A stretch of 64,000 nucleotides of DNA from Bryobacter sp964387685 (GTDB lineage Bacteria; Acidobacteriota; Terriglobia; Bryobacterales; Bryobacteraceae), in the NCBI GenBank assembly GCA_964387685.1, contig CAYLXK010000006.1, positions 124,001 through 188,000 of the forward strand. Direction: 5' to 3'. The number at the start of each line of letters is the position of its first letter. Within the stretch, counting starts at the first letter, position 1. The position numbers and the translations under genes were made by a program. Below the pieces are notes generated by a model. That model saw nothing but the letters and a program-made list of their open reading frames with translations, was not told the DNA's origin and made no database searches. This document shows, piece after piece, positions 7,931-15,712 of the stretch.

Positions 7931-8247
7931 TCGAGGTGAAAGACCTCTTCGATCTCCAGCATCCGTTCGTCCGGCCGGCGGCCGGGAATCCCCTCGAAGA
8001 AGGGCGCCATCTCCGCCTGCCAGCGCGCATTGATTTCGCGCGTGGCCATGGCCGCCCGCGCCGCCGCGAAGTCTTCGGTCTCCAGGTATCCGATCAGCAG
8101 GCCGTCGTCGCGCAGAAACAGCGAGTAGTTACTCCAACCCGTTTCCCGCAGGGCCGCCAACATCGCCGGATATACCGCCTCATGCCGCCGCTTGTATTCT
8201 TTTAGGCGGTCTTTCTTTACTTGCAAACAAAAACACACGCGTCTCAT
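7927..8247 (-). CDS. rhaM: L-rhamnose mutarotase
   Basis: The 106-residue dimeric alpha-beta barrel family is recognisable from RRVCFCLQVKKDRLKEYKRR, then HEAVYPAMLAALRETGWSNY, and MAPFFEGIPGRRPDERMLEI near the C-terminus. RhaM interconverts the alpha and beta anomers of L-rhamnose so that the next catabolic enzyme can use it; residues such as the His in KRRHEAVYP and the Tyr/Trp pair are those expected. ATG 8247 starts at MRRVCFC, matching family length; ATG 8256 three codons upstream is an alternative. No rhamnose isomerase or kinase gene is nearby. It is divergent from the TonB-like receptor gene at 8381, which may import plant or algal glycans. Confidence 0.88.
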   Translation of the reverse strand: MRRVCFCLQVKKDRLKEYKRRHEAVYPAMLAALRETGWSNYSLFLRDDGLLIGYLETEDFAAARAAMATREINARWQAEMAPFFEGIPGRRPDERMLEIEEVFHLD

Positions 8248-8287
8248 GGGTTTCAATCTTAACGTAAAGAAATGTAAAGAAAAGAGG

Positions 8288-8316
8288 TTGAAATCGCAAA
8301 TTCGCGGTGATAGGAT
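8288..8316 (+). promoter_or_regulatory. Candidate sigma-70 promoter for the TonB-like receptor gene
   Basis: TTGAAA (8288-8293) and TAGGAT (8311-8316) are separated by exactly 17 bases. They lie 65-90 bases upstream of the ATG at 8381, in the divergent gap with rhaM. Just upstream there is a direct repeat GTAAAGAAA (near 8265-8284) that could bind a regulator. Confidence 0.45.
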
Positions 8317-8380
8317 TCGGCAACCGGGCGAAAACGAGCTTTGTCCGCTCTAACCGGGATTAAACAGGGGGTTTCGCATC

Positions 8381-11300
8381 ATGTTGCAGCGCAATGTTCG
8401 CCTGCTCTTCCTTGCTGCGTTCTGCGCAGTGTCTGTTTTCAGTCAGGAATTCCGGGCCACCATTTCCGGCCGCGTCCTGGACTCATCCGGAGCCGTTATT
8501 CCCAACGCCTCCATCAAAGCCATCAACACCGCCTCGAATGAAACCAACACCGCTACCAGCGATGCTTCGGGCGTTTTCACCATTCCCTTCCTGCGCCCTG
8601 GCCAGTACAACCTGACGGCCACATCGCAGGGCTTCAAGACCTTCAACCGCACCAACATCACCCTCGTCGTGGGCCAACAAGCCGGTATCGATGTCATGCT
8701 CGAAGTCGGCCAGTTGACCGACAGCGTTACGGTCGAAGCCAACGCGGCTGTGCTCGAAACCCAGACCGCTTCGCGCTCGGGCATCATCGACAACCAGCGC
8801 GTGGTTGAGTTGCCGCTCAACGCGCGCAACCCCTTCATGCTGGGGGCGACGCAATCGGGCGTCACCTTCCGCGGTGCGGCCATTTGGCAGCGTCCTTTCG
8901 ATAACGGCGCCATCGCCGAATGGAGCGTCAACGGCGGCCAGCAATCGCGCAACGAATTCTTGCTCGACGGCGCACCCAACAACGCGCAGCTGGGCGGCAA
9001 TAACATTGCGCTCGTTCCTGTCGTCGACGCCGTGCAGGAATTTTCGATCCAAACGAACTCTTATGACGCCCAATACGGCCGCACGGGCGGCGGCGTCATC
9101 AACGTCGTGCTCAAGAGCGGCGGCGCCAAGCACCACGGCGCGGCTTGGGAATTCATGCGGCGCGCGCGCCTGAACGCCAACAGCTTTCAGAACAACGCCA
9201 TCGGCGCGCCCCGTCCTGGCGGCGACATGAACCAGTACGGCGTGCAGGTTGACGGTCCGATCTACATCCCGAAGCTCTTGAAGAAGGATTCCCCGGTCAA
9301 ACTCTTCTACATGGGCACCTATGAAGGTTACTCGGAAGGTACGCCCAACCCCTTGCGCAATAGCTTCGCGGCGACCGAAATGCGGACCGGCGATTTCTCG
9401 CGCCTTACCCAGCCGAACGGCCAGCCGATTCAAATCTACGATCCCTTCACGACGAACTTCGCGGCCAACGGCGACCCGATCCGCGCTCCGTTCCCCAATA
9501 ATCAGATTCCCGCCAGCCGCATCAATCCCGTCGCGCGCAACGTGATCCGCTTCATGCCAACGCCGAACGCCACCACGCCCGGACAGCGCTATTCCACCGT
9601 CAACTCCTTGATTCCCGGCTACGTGAACCAGGACGATTTCTACAACCTCAATCTGAAATTCGACTGGAACTTCGGCGATAAGCACCGCGCCTTCATCCGG
9701 CACGCCTCCAACGACCGCACCGAAGAGCGTTGCGCCAATGGCATCTGCGAAGGCCCCGGCATGGACGGCCAGCAGCCCTTCCAGCGCATCAACGACGCCT
9801 ACGTCATCGACTGGGTTTCGACCCTCAACCCCACCACCGTCTTGAACGTGCGCGGCAGCTACAACCGCTTCATCGAAAAAGGCTTTGGGCGCGACAACAC
9901 GAATTTCGACCTGACGAGTCTCGGACTTCCCTCTTCTCTTGTGAGCCAGCTTCCCGGCGGCGCCTACTTCGGACGGTGGAATCTGAACGGTTATTCGCCT
10001 CTGGGCCGCGGCCAGGGCATCAACATTACCAATAACTATTCCATCGCCGGCAGCCTCACCAAAATCGTCGGCAAGCACAACATGAAAATGGGCGCCGACA
10101 TCCGCCGCATCCACTTCATCCAGCAAAACACGGGCAACGTCCTCGAATTCACGTTTACCGACAGCTGGACGCGGCGCCTGTGGAACCAGGCCGAGGCCAA
10201 TGCCGGCGACAGCTTCGCCAGCTTCCTACTGGGGCTACCGGGCGGCGGCGGCACCAACCGCAGCTTCTTCCCGCTCTTCCCCTTCTATCAAAATTGGTAT
10301 TCGGCCTTCTACTTCCAGGACGATTACAAGCTCAGCCGCAAGTTGAGCTTGAACCTGGGCGTTCGTTACGACATCAACATGCCCGCGACGGAAAAGTACA
10401 ATCGCATCAACCGCGGCCTGGACACGGCCGTCGCCGCGCCTTTCCGGAGCCAATTGCCCTCCAATCTGCTGGTCACCCCCTCGCTGCAGAATCTGTCGGG
10501 TGGCTTGAACTTTGCCGGCGTCGGCGGCGCGCCCGCCAATTCCGGGGACACCTACAAGAACACCTGGCAGGCCCGCCTCGGCTTCGCCTACCAGATCAGC
10601 GAACGCCTGGTCATGCGCGGCGGCTACGGCCGTTATTACATGAACCCCTCGAATAACAACCTGCGTTCGACCGGCTTTGAAACCGAAACGCCGCTGGTGA
10701 CTTCGCTCGACGACGGGCGCACTCCGCTGCCCAACATCATCTCCAACCCCTATCCCAACGGCATTGCGGTTCCTTCCGGCGCCTCGGCCGGGGCGGCCAC
10801 CTTTGTGGGCCGCGATTTCAACCACTGGACTCCCGGCTTCAAGCTGCCTTCCATCGACCAATACAGCTTTGGCTTCCAGTTCCAGGTCAATCCGCGCTCC
10901 GTGCTCGATGTCAGCTACATCGGCAGCCGTACGAACGATCACGAAACCGAAATCGCCGCCAATATCCCGTCCGCGCAGTTCATGCGCCAGTGCGACGCTC
11001 TCCAGGGCGGACTGCCGGATTTCTGCAACCAACAGGTCACCAATCCCTTCCGCAACATCGAAGCCTTCCGCGGCACGAATTTCTTCACGGCCAACACGAT
11101 TTCCCGCTACCAGGCCAACCGGCCTTTCCCGCAATACAGCGGCAACCTGCTGCAGCAGGGCTTGAACGACGGCAAGATCAACTACCACTCGCTGCAGGTC
11201 AACTACAACTTCCGCGCCGGCGGCCTGGTGTTGATCACCAACTACACCTGGTCGCGGATGCTCGAAACCTGGGGCTTCACCGATCCCTTCAACCGGATCA

Positions 11301-11971
11301 CCCAGCGCAGTCTCTACTTCAACGACCGTCCGCACGTCTTCAAGCTGACGGGCATCTACGACCTGCCCTTCGGGCGCGGCAAGCAGTTCGCCAACAACTT
11401 GGGCCGTGTAGCCAATGGCTTCGTCGGCGGCTGGAAGGTAACGAGCTTCTTCCAGTGGGCGAGCGGTGAACCGGCCGACTATCCCGGCAACGTGCTGCCG
11501 CTGCGCGACAGCTTCGTCAAGGACATCAACTGGAATCAGCACCAGGTCCGCGGCTGGGGTAATTGTGTGGTGCGCCAGAACGACAACGGCACGCAAACCG
11601 CCTTGCCCTATTCGCTGGCCGCTGGTTGCGGCACCGACCTTTCCAAGTACGACTGGCTCTGGGTTGGCAATTATTCTCCGGGCCAGACTGCGCCCGGCCG
11701 CCAGACTCCGAACCGCATCGGCCAGCTGCGCAAGCATGCCGTGCCGACGCTGGACGCCTCGATTCTCAAGAGCGTCCGCTTCACCGAGTCCATGCGCGCC
11801 GAGTTTGGCGTGGAAGCCTTCAATGCGATCAATAAGTATTATTTCGGCCGCAACGATAGCTTCAACACCGATCCCAATAGCGCCAACTTCGGAACCCTGT
11901 TCCCGAGCTTGACCTCCAACCAGAACTTTAATCCGCGCGTCCTGCAGTTGCGCTTCAAGTTCTACTGGTAA
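8381..11971 (+). CDS. TonB-dependent receptor-like outer membrane protein (Oar type)
   Basis: This 1196-residue protein has a signal peptide (LLFLAAFCAVSVFSQ) and a carboxypeptidase-regulatory beta domain at 22-110 (ATISGRVLDSSGAVIPNAS). A plug domain follows (about 130-250; ELPLNARNPFMLGATQSG and SVNGGQQSRNEFLLDGAPNN), then a long barrel with many alternating aromatic strands ending LQLRFKFYW, where the terminal aromatic is the outer-membrane insertion signal. This Oar-like arrangement is expanded in acidobacteria, where such proteins are thought to import oligosaccharides or act in surface adhesion; the ligand is unknown. The gene follows a candidate promoter and ends just before a perfect hairpin (11992-12036). 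A related but clearly different paralogue lies at 42376-45801. Confidence 0.9.
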   Translation: MLQRNVRLLFLAAFCAVSVFSQEFRATISGRVLDSSGAVIPNASIKAINTASNETNTATSDASGVFTIPFLRPGQYNLTATSQGFKTFNRTNITLVVGQQAGIDVMLEVGQLTDSVTVEANAAVLETQTASRSGIIDNQRVVELPLNARNPFMLGATQSGVTFRGAAIWQRPFDNGAIAEWSVNGGQQSRNEFLLDGAPNNAQLGGNNIALVPVVDAVQEFSIQTNSYDAQYGRTGGGVINVVLKSGGAKHHGAAWEFMRRARLNANSFQNNAIGAPRPGGDMNQYGVQVDGPIYIPKLLKKDSPVKLFYMGTYEGYSEGTPNPLRNSFAATEMRTGDFSRLTQPNGQPIQIYDPFTTNFAANGDPIRAPFPNNQIPASRINPVARNVIRFMPTPNATTPGQRYSTVNSLIPGYVNQDDFYNLNLKFDWNFGDKHRAFIRHASNDRTEERCANGICEGPGMDGQQPFQRINDAYVIDWVSTLNPTTVLNVRGSYNRFIEKGFGRDNTNFDLTSLGLPSSLVSQLPGGAYFGRWNLNGYSPLGRGQGINITNNYSIAGSLTKIVGKHNMKMGADIRRIHFIQQNTGNVLEFTFTDSWTRRLWNQAEANAGDSFASFLLGLPGGGGTNRSFFPLFPFYQNWYSAFYFQDDYKLSRKLSLNLGVRYDINMPATEKYNRINRGLDTAVAAPFRSQLPSNLLVTPSLQNLSGGLNFAGVGGAPANSGDTYKNTWQARLGFAYQISERLVMRGGYGRYYMNPSNNNLRSTGFETETPLVTSLDDGRTPLPNIISNPYPNGIAVPSGASAGAATFVGRDFNHWTPGFKLPSIDQYSFGFQFQVNPRSVLDVSYIGSRTNDHETEIAANIPSAQFMRQCDALQGGLPDFCNQQVTNPFRNIEAFRGTNFFTANTISRYQANRPFPQYSGNLLQQGLNDGKINYHSLQVNYNFRAGGLVLITNYTWSRMLETWGFTDPFNRITQRSLYFNDRPHVFKLTGIYDLPFGRGKQFANNLGRVANGFVGGWKVTSFFQWASGEPADYPGNVLPLRDSFVKDINWNQHQVRGWGNCVVRQNDNGTQTALPYSLAAGCGTDLSKYDWLWVGNYSPGQTAPGRQTPNRIGQLRKHAVPTLDASILKSVRFTESMRAEFGVEAFNAINKYYFGRNDSFNTDPNSANFGTLFPSLTSNQNFNPRVLQLRFKFYW

Positions 11972-11991
11972 AAATAAATCTCATCCTTGCT

Positions 11992-12036
11992 TCAAATCCC
12001 TCTTTTCCCATTCGATATGGGAAAAGAGGGATTTGA
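11992..12036 (+). terminator. Perfect 20-bp hairpin: terminator-like and covering the next ribosome binding site
   Basis: Arms 11992-12011 and 12017-12036 are exactly complementary over 20 bases with a 5-base loop (TCGAT). The stem begins 20 bases after the receptor stop codon and could end its transcript, although no clear T-run follows. The right arm contains the GAGGGA (12026-12031) that is the only good Shine-Dalgarno sequence for the chemoreceptor gene, so read-through RNA would hide it. Confidence 0.7.
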
Positions 12037-12038
12037 CT

Positions 12039-14255
12039 TTGCCGGACAGCCAAAAAAACATGGACCTAGCTCTGCTGGACGCGCTGCAGCGCATTCAAGC
12101 GGTAATCGAGTTTTCGCCGGACGGGAAAATACTCGAAGCCAATGAAAAATGCTTGACTCTATTCCGCTACGCCTTGGCCGACGTCCAGGGCCGGCACGAG
12201 TCGATGCTCTGCAGCGACCACGAAGCGCGGGGCCGGGAATTCCAGCAGCGCTGGGAGAACCTGGTGCGCGGCGAGGCCGAAGCCGGGGAATTTAGGCGCC
12301 TGGGCAAGGACGGACGAGAAATCTGGCTCAACGCCTGTTACAGCCCGATCCTGGGCGTTGGCGGCCGCGTGGAGAAGGTTGTGTTCTTCGCCACGGACAT
12401 TACGGCCCAGAAATCGCAAAGCGCGGAATTCGAAAGCAGGGTGAAAGCGATTTCCCGTTCGCAAGCCGTAATCGAGTTCAGCGTGGACGGATACATCATG
12501 GCGGCGAACGAAAACTTTCTCTCGCTGCTAAATTACGAATGGGACGAACTGCGGGGCAAGCACCATCGGGTGCTCTGTGAGCCGGCCTACGCCGCCTCGG
12601 AGGAGTATCGCCGTTTCTGGGCGGGACTACGCGAAGGGAACTATTGCAGTGGCGAGTATAAGCGGGTCGGGCAGGGGGGCAAGGAAGTGTGGCTGAACGC
12701 CACCTACAATCCCGTTTACGACGAGGGCGGCCGCTTGAGCAAGATTGTCAAGTTCGCCAGCGACGTGACGGCCCAAAAGCTGCGTAATGCCGAATACTTG
12801 GGCAAAGTGGACGCCATGGGCCGCGTGCAAGCCATCATCGAGTTTGAGCTGGATGGCCGGATCATCTGGGCTAACGATAACTTTCTGCGCACGATGGGCT
12901 ATACGCTCGAGGAACTGCAAGGCAAGCACCACCGGATCTTTTGCGACGAGGAGTATACCCGTGGGGCCGAATATCGTTTCTTCTGGGAGCGCTTGAGTAG
13001 CGGCGAATCCGAGTCCGGCGAGTACCGGCGCTTGGGTAAGGGCGGACGCGAGGTATGGCTCTCTTCGTCGTACGCTCCGATCCTCAATCTAAGCGGGCGG
13101 CCCGCCCGGGTCATCGTGTTTGCCACGAATATCACGGCCCACAAGATGCGGATGGACGCGATTAACCGCAGTCAAGCCGTTATTGACTTCAGCGTCGACG
13201 GCACGATCCGCGATGCCAATGAGAACTTCCTGGCTACCTTTGGGTATCGCCTCGAGGATGTACGCGGCCGTCACCACCGGATGTTATGCGATGATCGCTA
13301 CGCCGCCAGCGCGGAATACCGCGAGTTTTGGCAAAAGCTGGGCCGGGGAGAATTCCATGGCGGACGTTTTGCGCGCCGCTCCAAAAGCGGCAAGGAGCTG
13401 TGGCTCCAAGCCACCTACAACCCGATTTTCGATGAAGACGGGAGGGTGGTCAGGATTACGAAACTGGCGACCGAAATCACCCGGCAGGTGGAAGTTGAGC
13501 ACAGCGTGCAAAGTCTCGCCTCGGAGTTCAGCTCCCGTTCCCAGCAGATTGCCGGCCAATCGAGTGCGGTCGCCCGCGGCGCGCAGGCTCTCGGGGCGAC
13601 GACCGAGGAAATGACAGCGACCGTGGAAGAGCTTACCGCCTCGATCAACTCTATCTCCCAAAGCGTGAAGCGCGCTGAGGATTTGGCCCGGGCCGCCGCA
13701 GCGGAGGCCGAAGCCGGAGCTCAGTCCTTGCGCAAGGCCGATGAGGCGATGGAGTTGATCGGGAAGAGCTCGGAGAACATCGCCGAAATCGTGCAGGTCA
13801 TCGGGGAGATCGCCTCGCAGACGAACCTTCTGGCCTTTAATGCGGCCATCGAAGCGGCCCGCGCAGGCGATCACGGCTTGGGCTTCTCTGTCGTGGCCGA
13901 CGAGGTGCGCAAGCTCGCCGAGCGCTCTACGCAAGCCACGCGTGACATTACCAAGCTGATCCACGAATCGCTGAAGCGGATTTCCGCCGGCGGGGAAACC
14001 TCCAAGCAAGCCAGCCAGGCCTTCGAGCGCATTCTTTCGGGAGTCGGCCGCACCTCAGCCTCGATCTCTGAAATTTCCTCCTCGGCCGAGGAGCAACTCC
14101 ACGCCGCCCGCGAAGTCTCCACCGCCATCCAGCAAGTGGCCCAGGAAATGGAAAAGGCCGCCGAGGCCTCGGAAAATATCGCTCAGGCTACCGGGCAGTT
14201 GACGGCAGGCGCCGAAAAGCTGGCGGCGCTGGCTACGGTCAGCCATGGAGCCTAA
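12039..14255 (+). CDS. Soluble methyl-accepting chemotaxis protein with four PAS domains
   Basis: The protein has about 738 residues and no membrane segment, so it is a cytoplasmic chemoreceptor. Four tandem PAS domains (roughly 10-130, 140-255, 262-375, 380-487) share the pattern xxQAVIEFSxDGxIxxANENF ... LRGKHHRxLCDxxY ... GREVWLxAxYNPI ... ATDITAQK. A linker and the MCP signalling hairpin follow, with the tip IASQTNLLAFNAAIEAARAG and VVADEVRKLAERSTQATRDI. PAS pockets commonly bind haem, flavin or small ligands; a Cys or His in the repeated LC/FCD motif is conserved in all four. TTG 12039 is chosen for its spacing of 7 bases from GAGGGA; TTG 12033 is too close and ATG 12060 has no ribosome binding site. 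The 3' end overlaps cheR by 11 bases. Confidence 0.88.
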   Translation: MPDSQKNMDLALLDALQRIQAVIEFSPDGKILEANEKCLTLFRYALADVQGRHESMLCSDHEARGREFQQRWENLVRGEAEAGEFRRLGKDGREIWLNACYSPILGVGGRVEKVVFFATDITAQKSQSAEFESRVKAISRSQAVIEFSVDGYIMAANENFLSLLNYEWDELRGKHHRVLCEPAYAASEEYRRFWAGLREGNYCSGEYKRVGQGGKEVWLNATYNPVYDEGGRLSKIVKFASDVTAQKLRNAEYLGKVDAMGRVQAIIEFELDGRIIWANDNFLRTMGYTLEELQGKHHRIFCDEEYTRGAEYRFFWERLSSGESESGEYRRLGKGGREVWLSSSYAPILNLSGRPARVIVFATNITAHKMRMDAINRSQAVIDFSVDGTIRDANENFLATFGYRLEDVRGRHHRMLCDDRYAASAEYREFWQKLGRGEFHGGRFARRSKSGKELWLQATYNPIFDEDGRVVRITKLATEITRQVEVEHSVQSLASEFSSRSQQIAGQSSAVARGAQALGATTEEMTATVEELTASINSISQSVKRAEDLARAAAAEAEAGAQSLRKADEAMELIGKSSENIAEIVQVIGEIASQTNLLAFNAAIEAARAGDHGLGFSVVADEVRKLAERSTQATRDITKLIHESLKRISAGGETSKQASQAFERILSGVGRTSASISEISSSAEEQLHAAREVSTAIQQVAQEMEKAAEASENIAQATGQLTAGAEKLAALATVSHGA

Positions 14256-15171
14256 AGCCCGGCCTGCGCTCGCGCTCGGCACCGGGCTTCCCCCACAGGG
14301 AGCCGCTAGGGAGACGGAGGATGACTCGGGGCCCCCGGCCGGCCGGAGCGTGCTGGGGCCCAAGGACTACCTGGCCGTCGTGGCCACGCTCAAGCGCTGG
14401 GCCGGCATCACGCTCGACCCGGTGAAATCCAGGTTGATCGATCAGCGCCTCCGCCGTTGCCTGGAGCGGCCGGACCGCGCCGCGGTCCATCATCTGCTCG
14501 CCGAAACCGCGCGTTGCGCGGTTACGCGCCAGCGTTTCATCAACGCCTTGACCACCAATGAGACCTATTTCTTCCGCACCCCGCGCGTCTGGGCCTTCCT
14601 GCGCTCCTCCTTTCTTCCCTCCTGGCGGCAAGCCGCCCATGCGGGCCGCCGCCTCCAAATCTGGTCCGCCGCCAGCGCCACCGGCGAAGAGCCCTATTCC
14701 CTGGCCATCCTTTGCAGCCAATTCGCGCGCGGCGCGCCGGGCTTCCAATTTCAGGTGACGGCCAGCGATATCGATACCGACGTGCTGGCTTCGGCACGGC
14801 GCGGGGAGTATGCCGGGCGCTCCGCCGAGACCCTGCAGCGCGCCGTACCCATGCCGGGCGACCTCTACCTGCCTGGCACAGCGCCGGGATCGATCTTGAT
14901 CCACCCGGCGGTGCGCTCCCGCGTGGAATTTCTCCAGCACAACCTGTTTGAGCCCTGGCGCGGCCCGGCCGCATGGGCCGATCTGATCCTGCTGCGCAAT
15001 GTCCTGATCTATTTTGACGCCCCCGAGCAGCGCCAGGTGCTGGCGCGCATGGGCGCGGCGCTCCGCCCCGGTGGCGTGCTCGTGCTCGGGGAGTCGGAAT
15101 CGCTCCTGAGTCTGGGATCGGAATTCGTGTATCTGGGACCGCAGATATACCGGCTAGGCGGAGGGAGCTAA
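14245..15171 (+). CDS. cheR: Chemotaxis protein methyltransferase CheR
   Basis: The 308-residue protein has the N-terminal helical CheR domain (KRWAGITLDPVKSRLIDQRL, residues 45-110). It is followed by the SAM-binding domain with NETYFFRTPRVW, IWSAASATGEEPYSLAI (motif I) and DLILLRNVLIYFD, the latter typical of CheR. It transfers methyl groups from S-adenosylmethionine to glutamates on chemoreceptors, here presumably those of the MCP encoded just upstream, whose gene it overlaps by 11 bases. An unusual N-terminal extension of ~40 residues (Pro/Gly/Ala-rich) precedes the helical domain. No CheB demethylase gene is visible here. Confidence 0.92.
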   Translation: MEPKARPALALGTGLPPQGAARETEDDSGPPAGRSVLGPKDYLAVVATLKRWAGITLDPVKSRLIDQRLRRCLERPDRAAVHHLLAETARCAVTRQRFINALTTNETYFFRTPRVWAFLRSSFLPSWRQAAHAGRRLQIWSAASATGEEPYSLAILCSQFARGAPGFQFQVTASDIDTDVLASARRGEYAGRSAETLQRAVPMPGDLYLPGTAPGSILIHPAVRSRVEFLQHNLFEPWRGPAAWADLILLRNVLIYFDAPEQRQVLARMGAALRPGGVLVLGESESLLSLGSEFVYLGPQIYRLGGGS

Positions 15172-15177
15172 ACGGCC

Positions 15178-15663
15178 ATGAAACGTGTCCAGATGGGAGA
15201 GTTCAGCACTGCCCGAGAAGGCATTTTGAGAACGGTGCTGGGTTCCTGCGTCGGAATCGTGATCTTTTGCCGGAACCCGCGAGTCTCCGGCCTTGCCCAT
15301 TGTCTCTTGCCCTTTTCGCCCGCGGGGCAGCAGGACGCCCAAGCCCGCTTTGTCGATCAAGCGATCCCGAACCTCCTGCGGGCCATGGAAATCGACAAGA
15401 CTCCGCGGAGCCGGGTCCGCGCTTTCGTCGCCGGTGGCGCCCAAGCCCATCCCGGGGCCAATAACATAGGCCAGCTAAATCTCGACTGGTCCCGCAAACT
15501 GCTCCGTGATTTGGGGATCCGCTTCGTCGAACTCGATACGGGAGGCCAAAAAGGCTGCGAGTTGTCGGTGGATTGCGACCGGCAAACCGCGGAAGTGTGC
15601 CATTTCAATACCGCGATCGCTCCTCCTCCGAATGGCGGCACAACCCTAAAGGCACAAAACTAA
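15178..15663 (+). CDS. cheD: Chemoreceptor glutamine deamidase CheD
   Basis: The 161-residue protein carries the CheD signature: ILRTVLGSCVGIVIFC with the catalytic Cys in GSC, then GLAHCLLPF with the catalytic His, and a conserved GGAQAH...NIGQLN segment. CheD deamidates glutamines of chemoreceptors to glutamates and so matures or adjusts the MCP encoded three genes upstream. It begins six bases after the cheR stop, with GGAG in the cheR end as ribosome binding site. In many species CheD works together with CheC, which is not seen here. The last ~20 residues run into a degenerate tandem repeat that continues into the gap. Confidence 0.88.
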   Translation: MKRVQMGEFSTAREGILRTVLGSCVGIVIFCRNPRVSGLAHCLLPFSPAGQQDAQARFVDQAIPNLLRAMEIDKTPRSRVRAFVAGGAQAHPGANNIGQLNLDWSRKLLRDLGIRFVELDTGGQKGCELSVDCDRQTAEVCHFNTAIAPPPNGGTTLKAQN

Positions 15664-15703
15664 AGGCGCACATTTAAGAGCACACATTTAAAGGCACAGA
15701 TCA
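15646..15703. repeat. Degenerate tandem repeat, about four units of 14-16 bp
   Basis: Units begin CTAAAGGCACAAAA (15646), CTAAAGGCGCACATTT (15660), AAGAGCACACATTT (15676) and AAAGGCACAGATCA (15690). The array covers the last codons of cheD, its stop and most of the gap before the cheW-type gene. Confidence 0.6.
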
Positions 15704-15712
15704 CGAGCTTTC

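Noticed and set aside
10235..11737. A 500-codon antisense frame in the first TonB-like receptor (and another at 8483-10126)
   Set aside because: Same codon-bias shadow effect; low-complexity product and no ribosome binding site, and the sense gene is secure.
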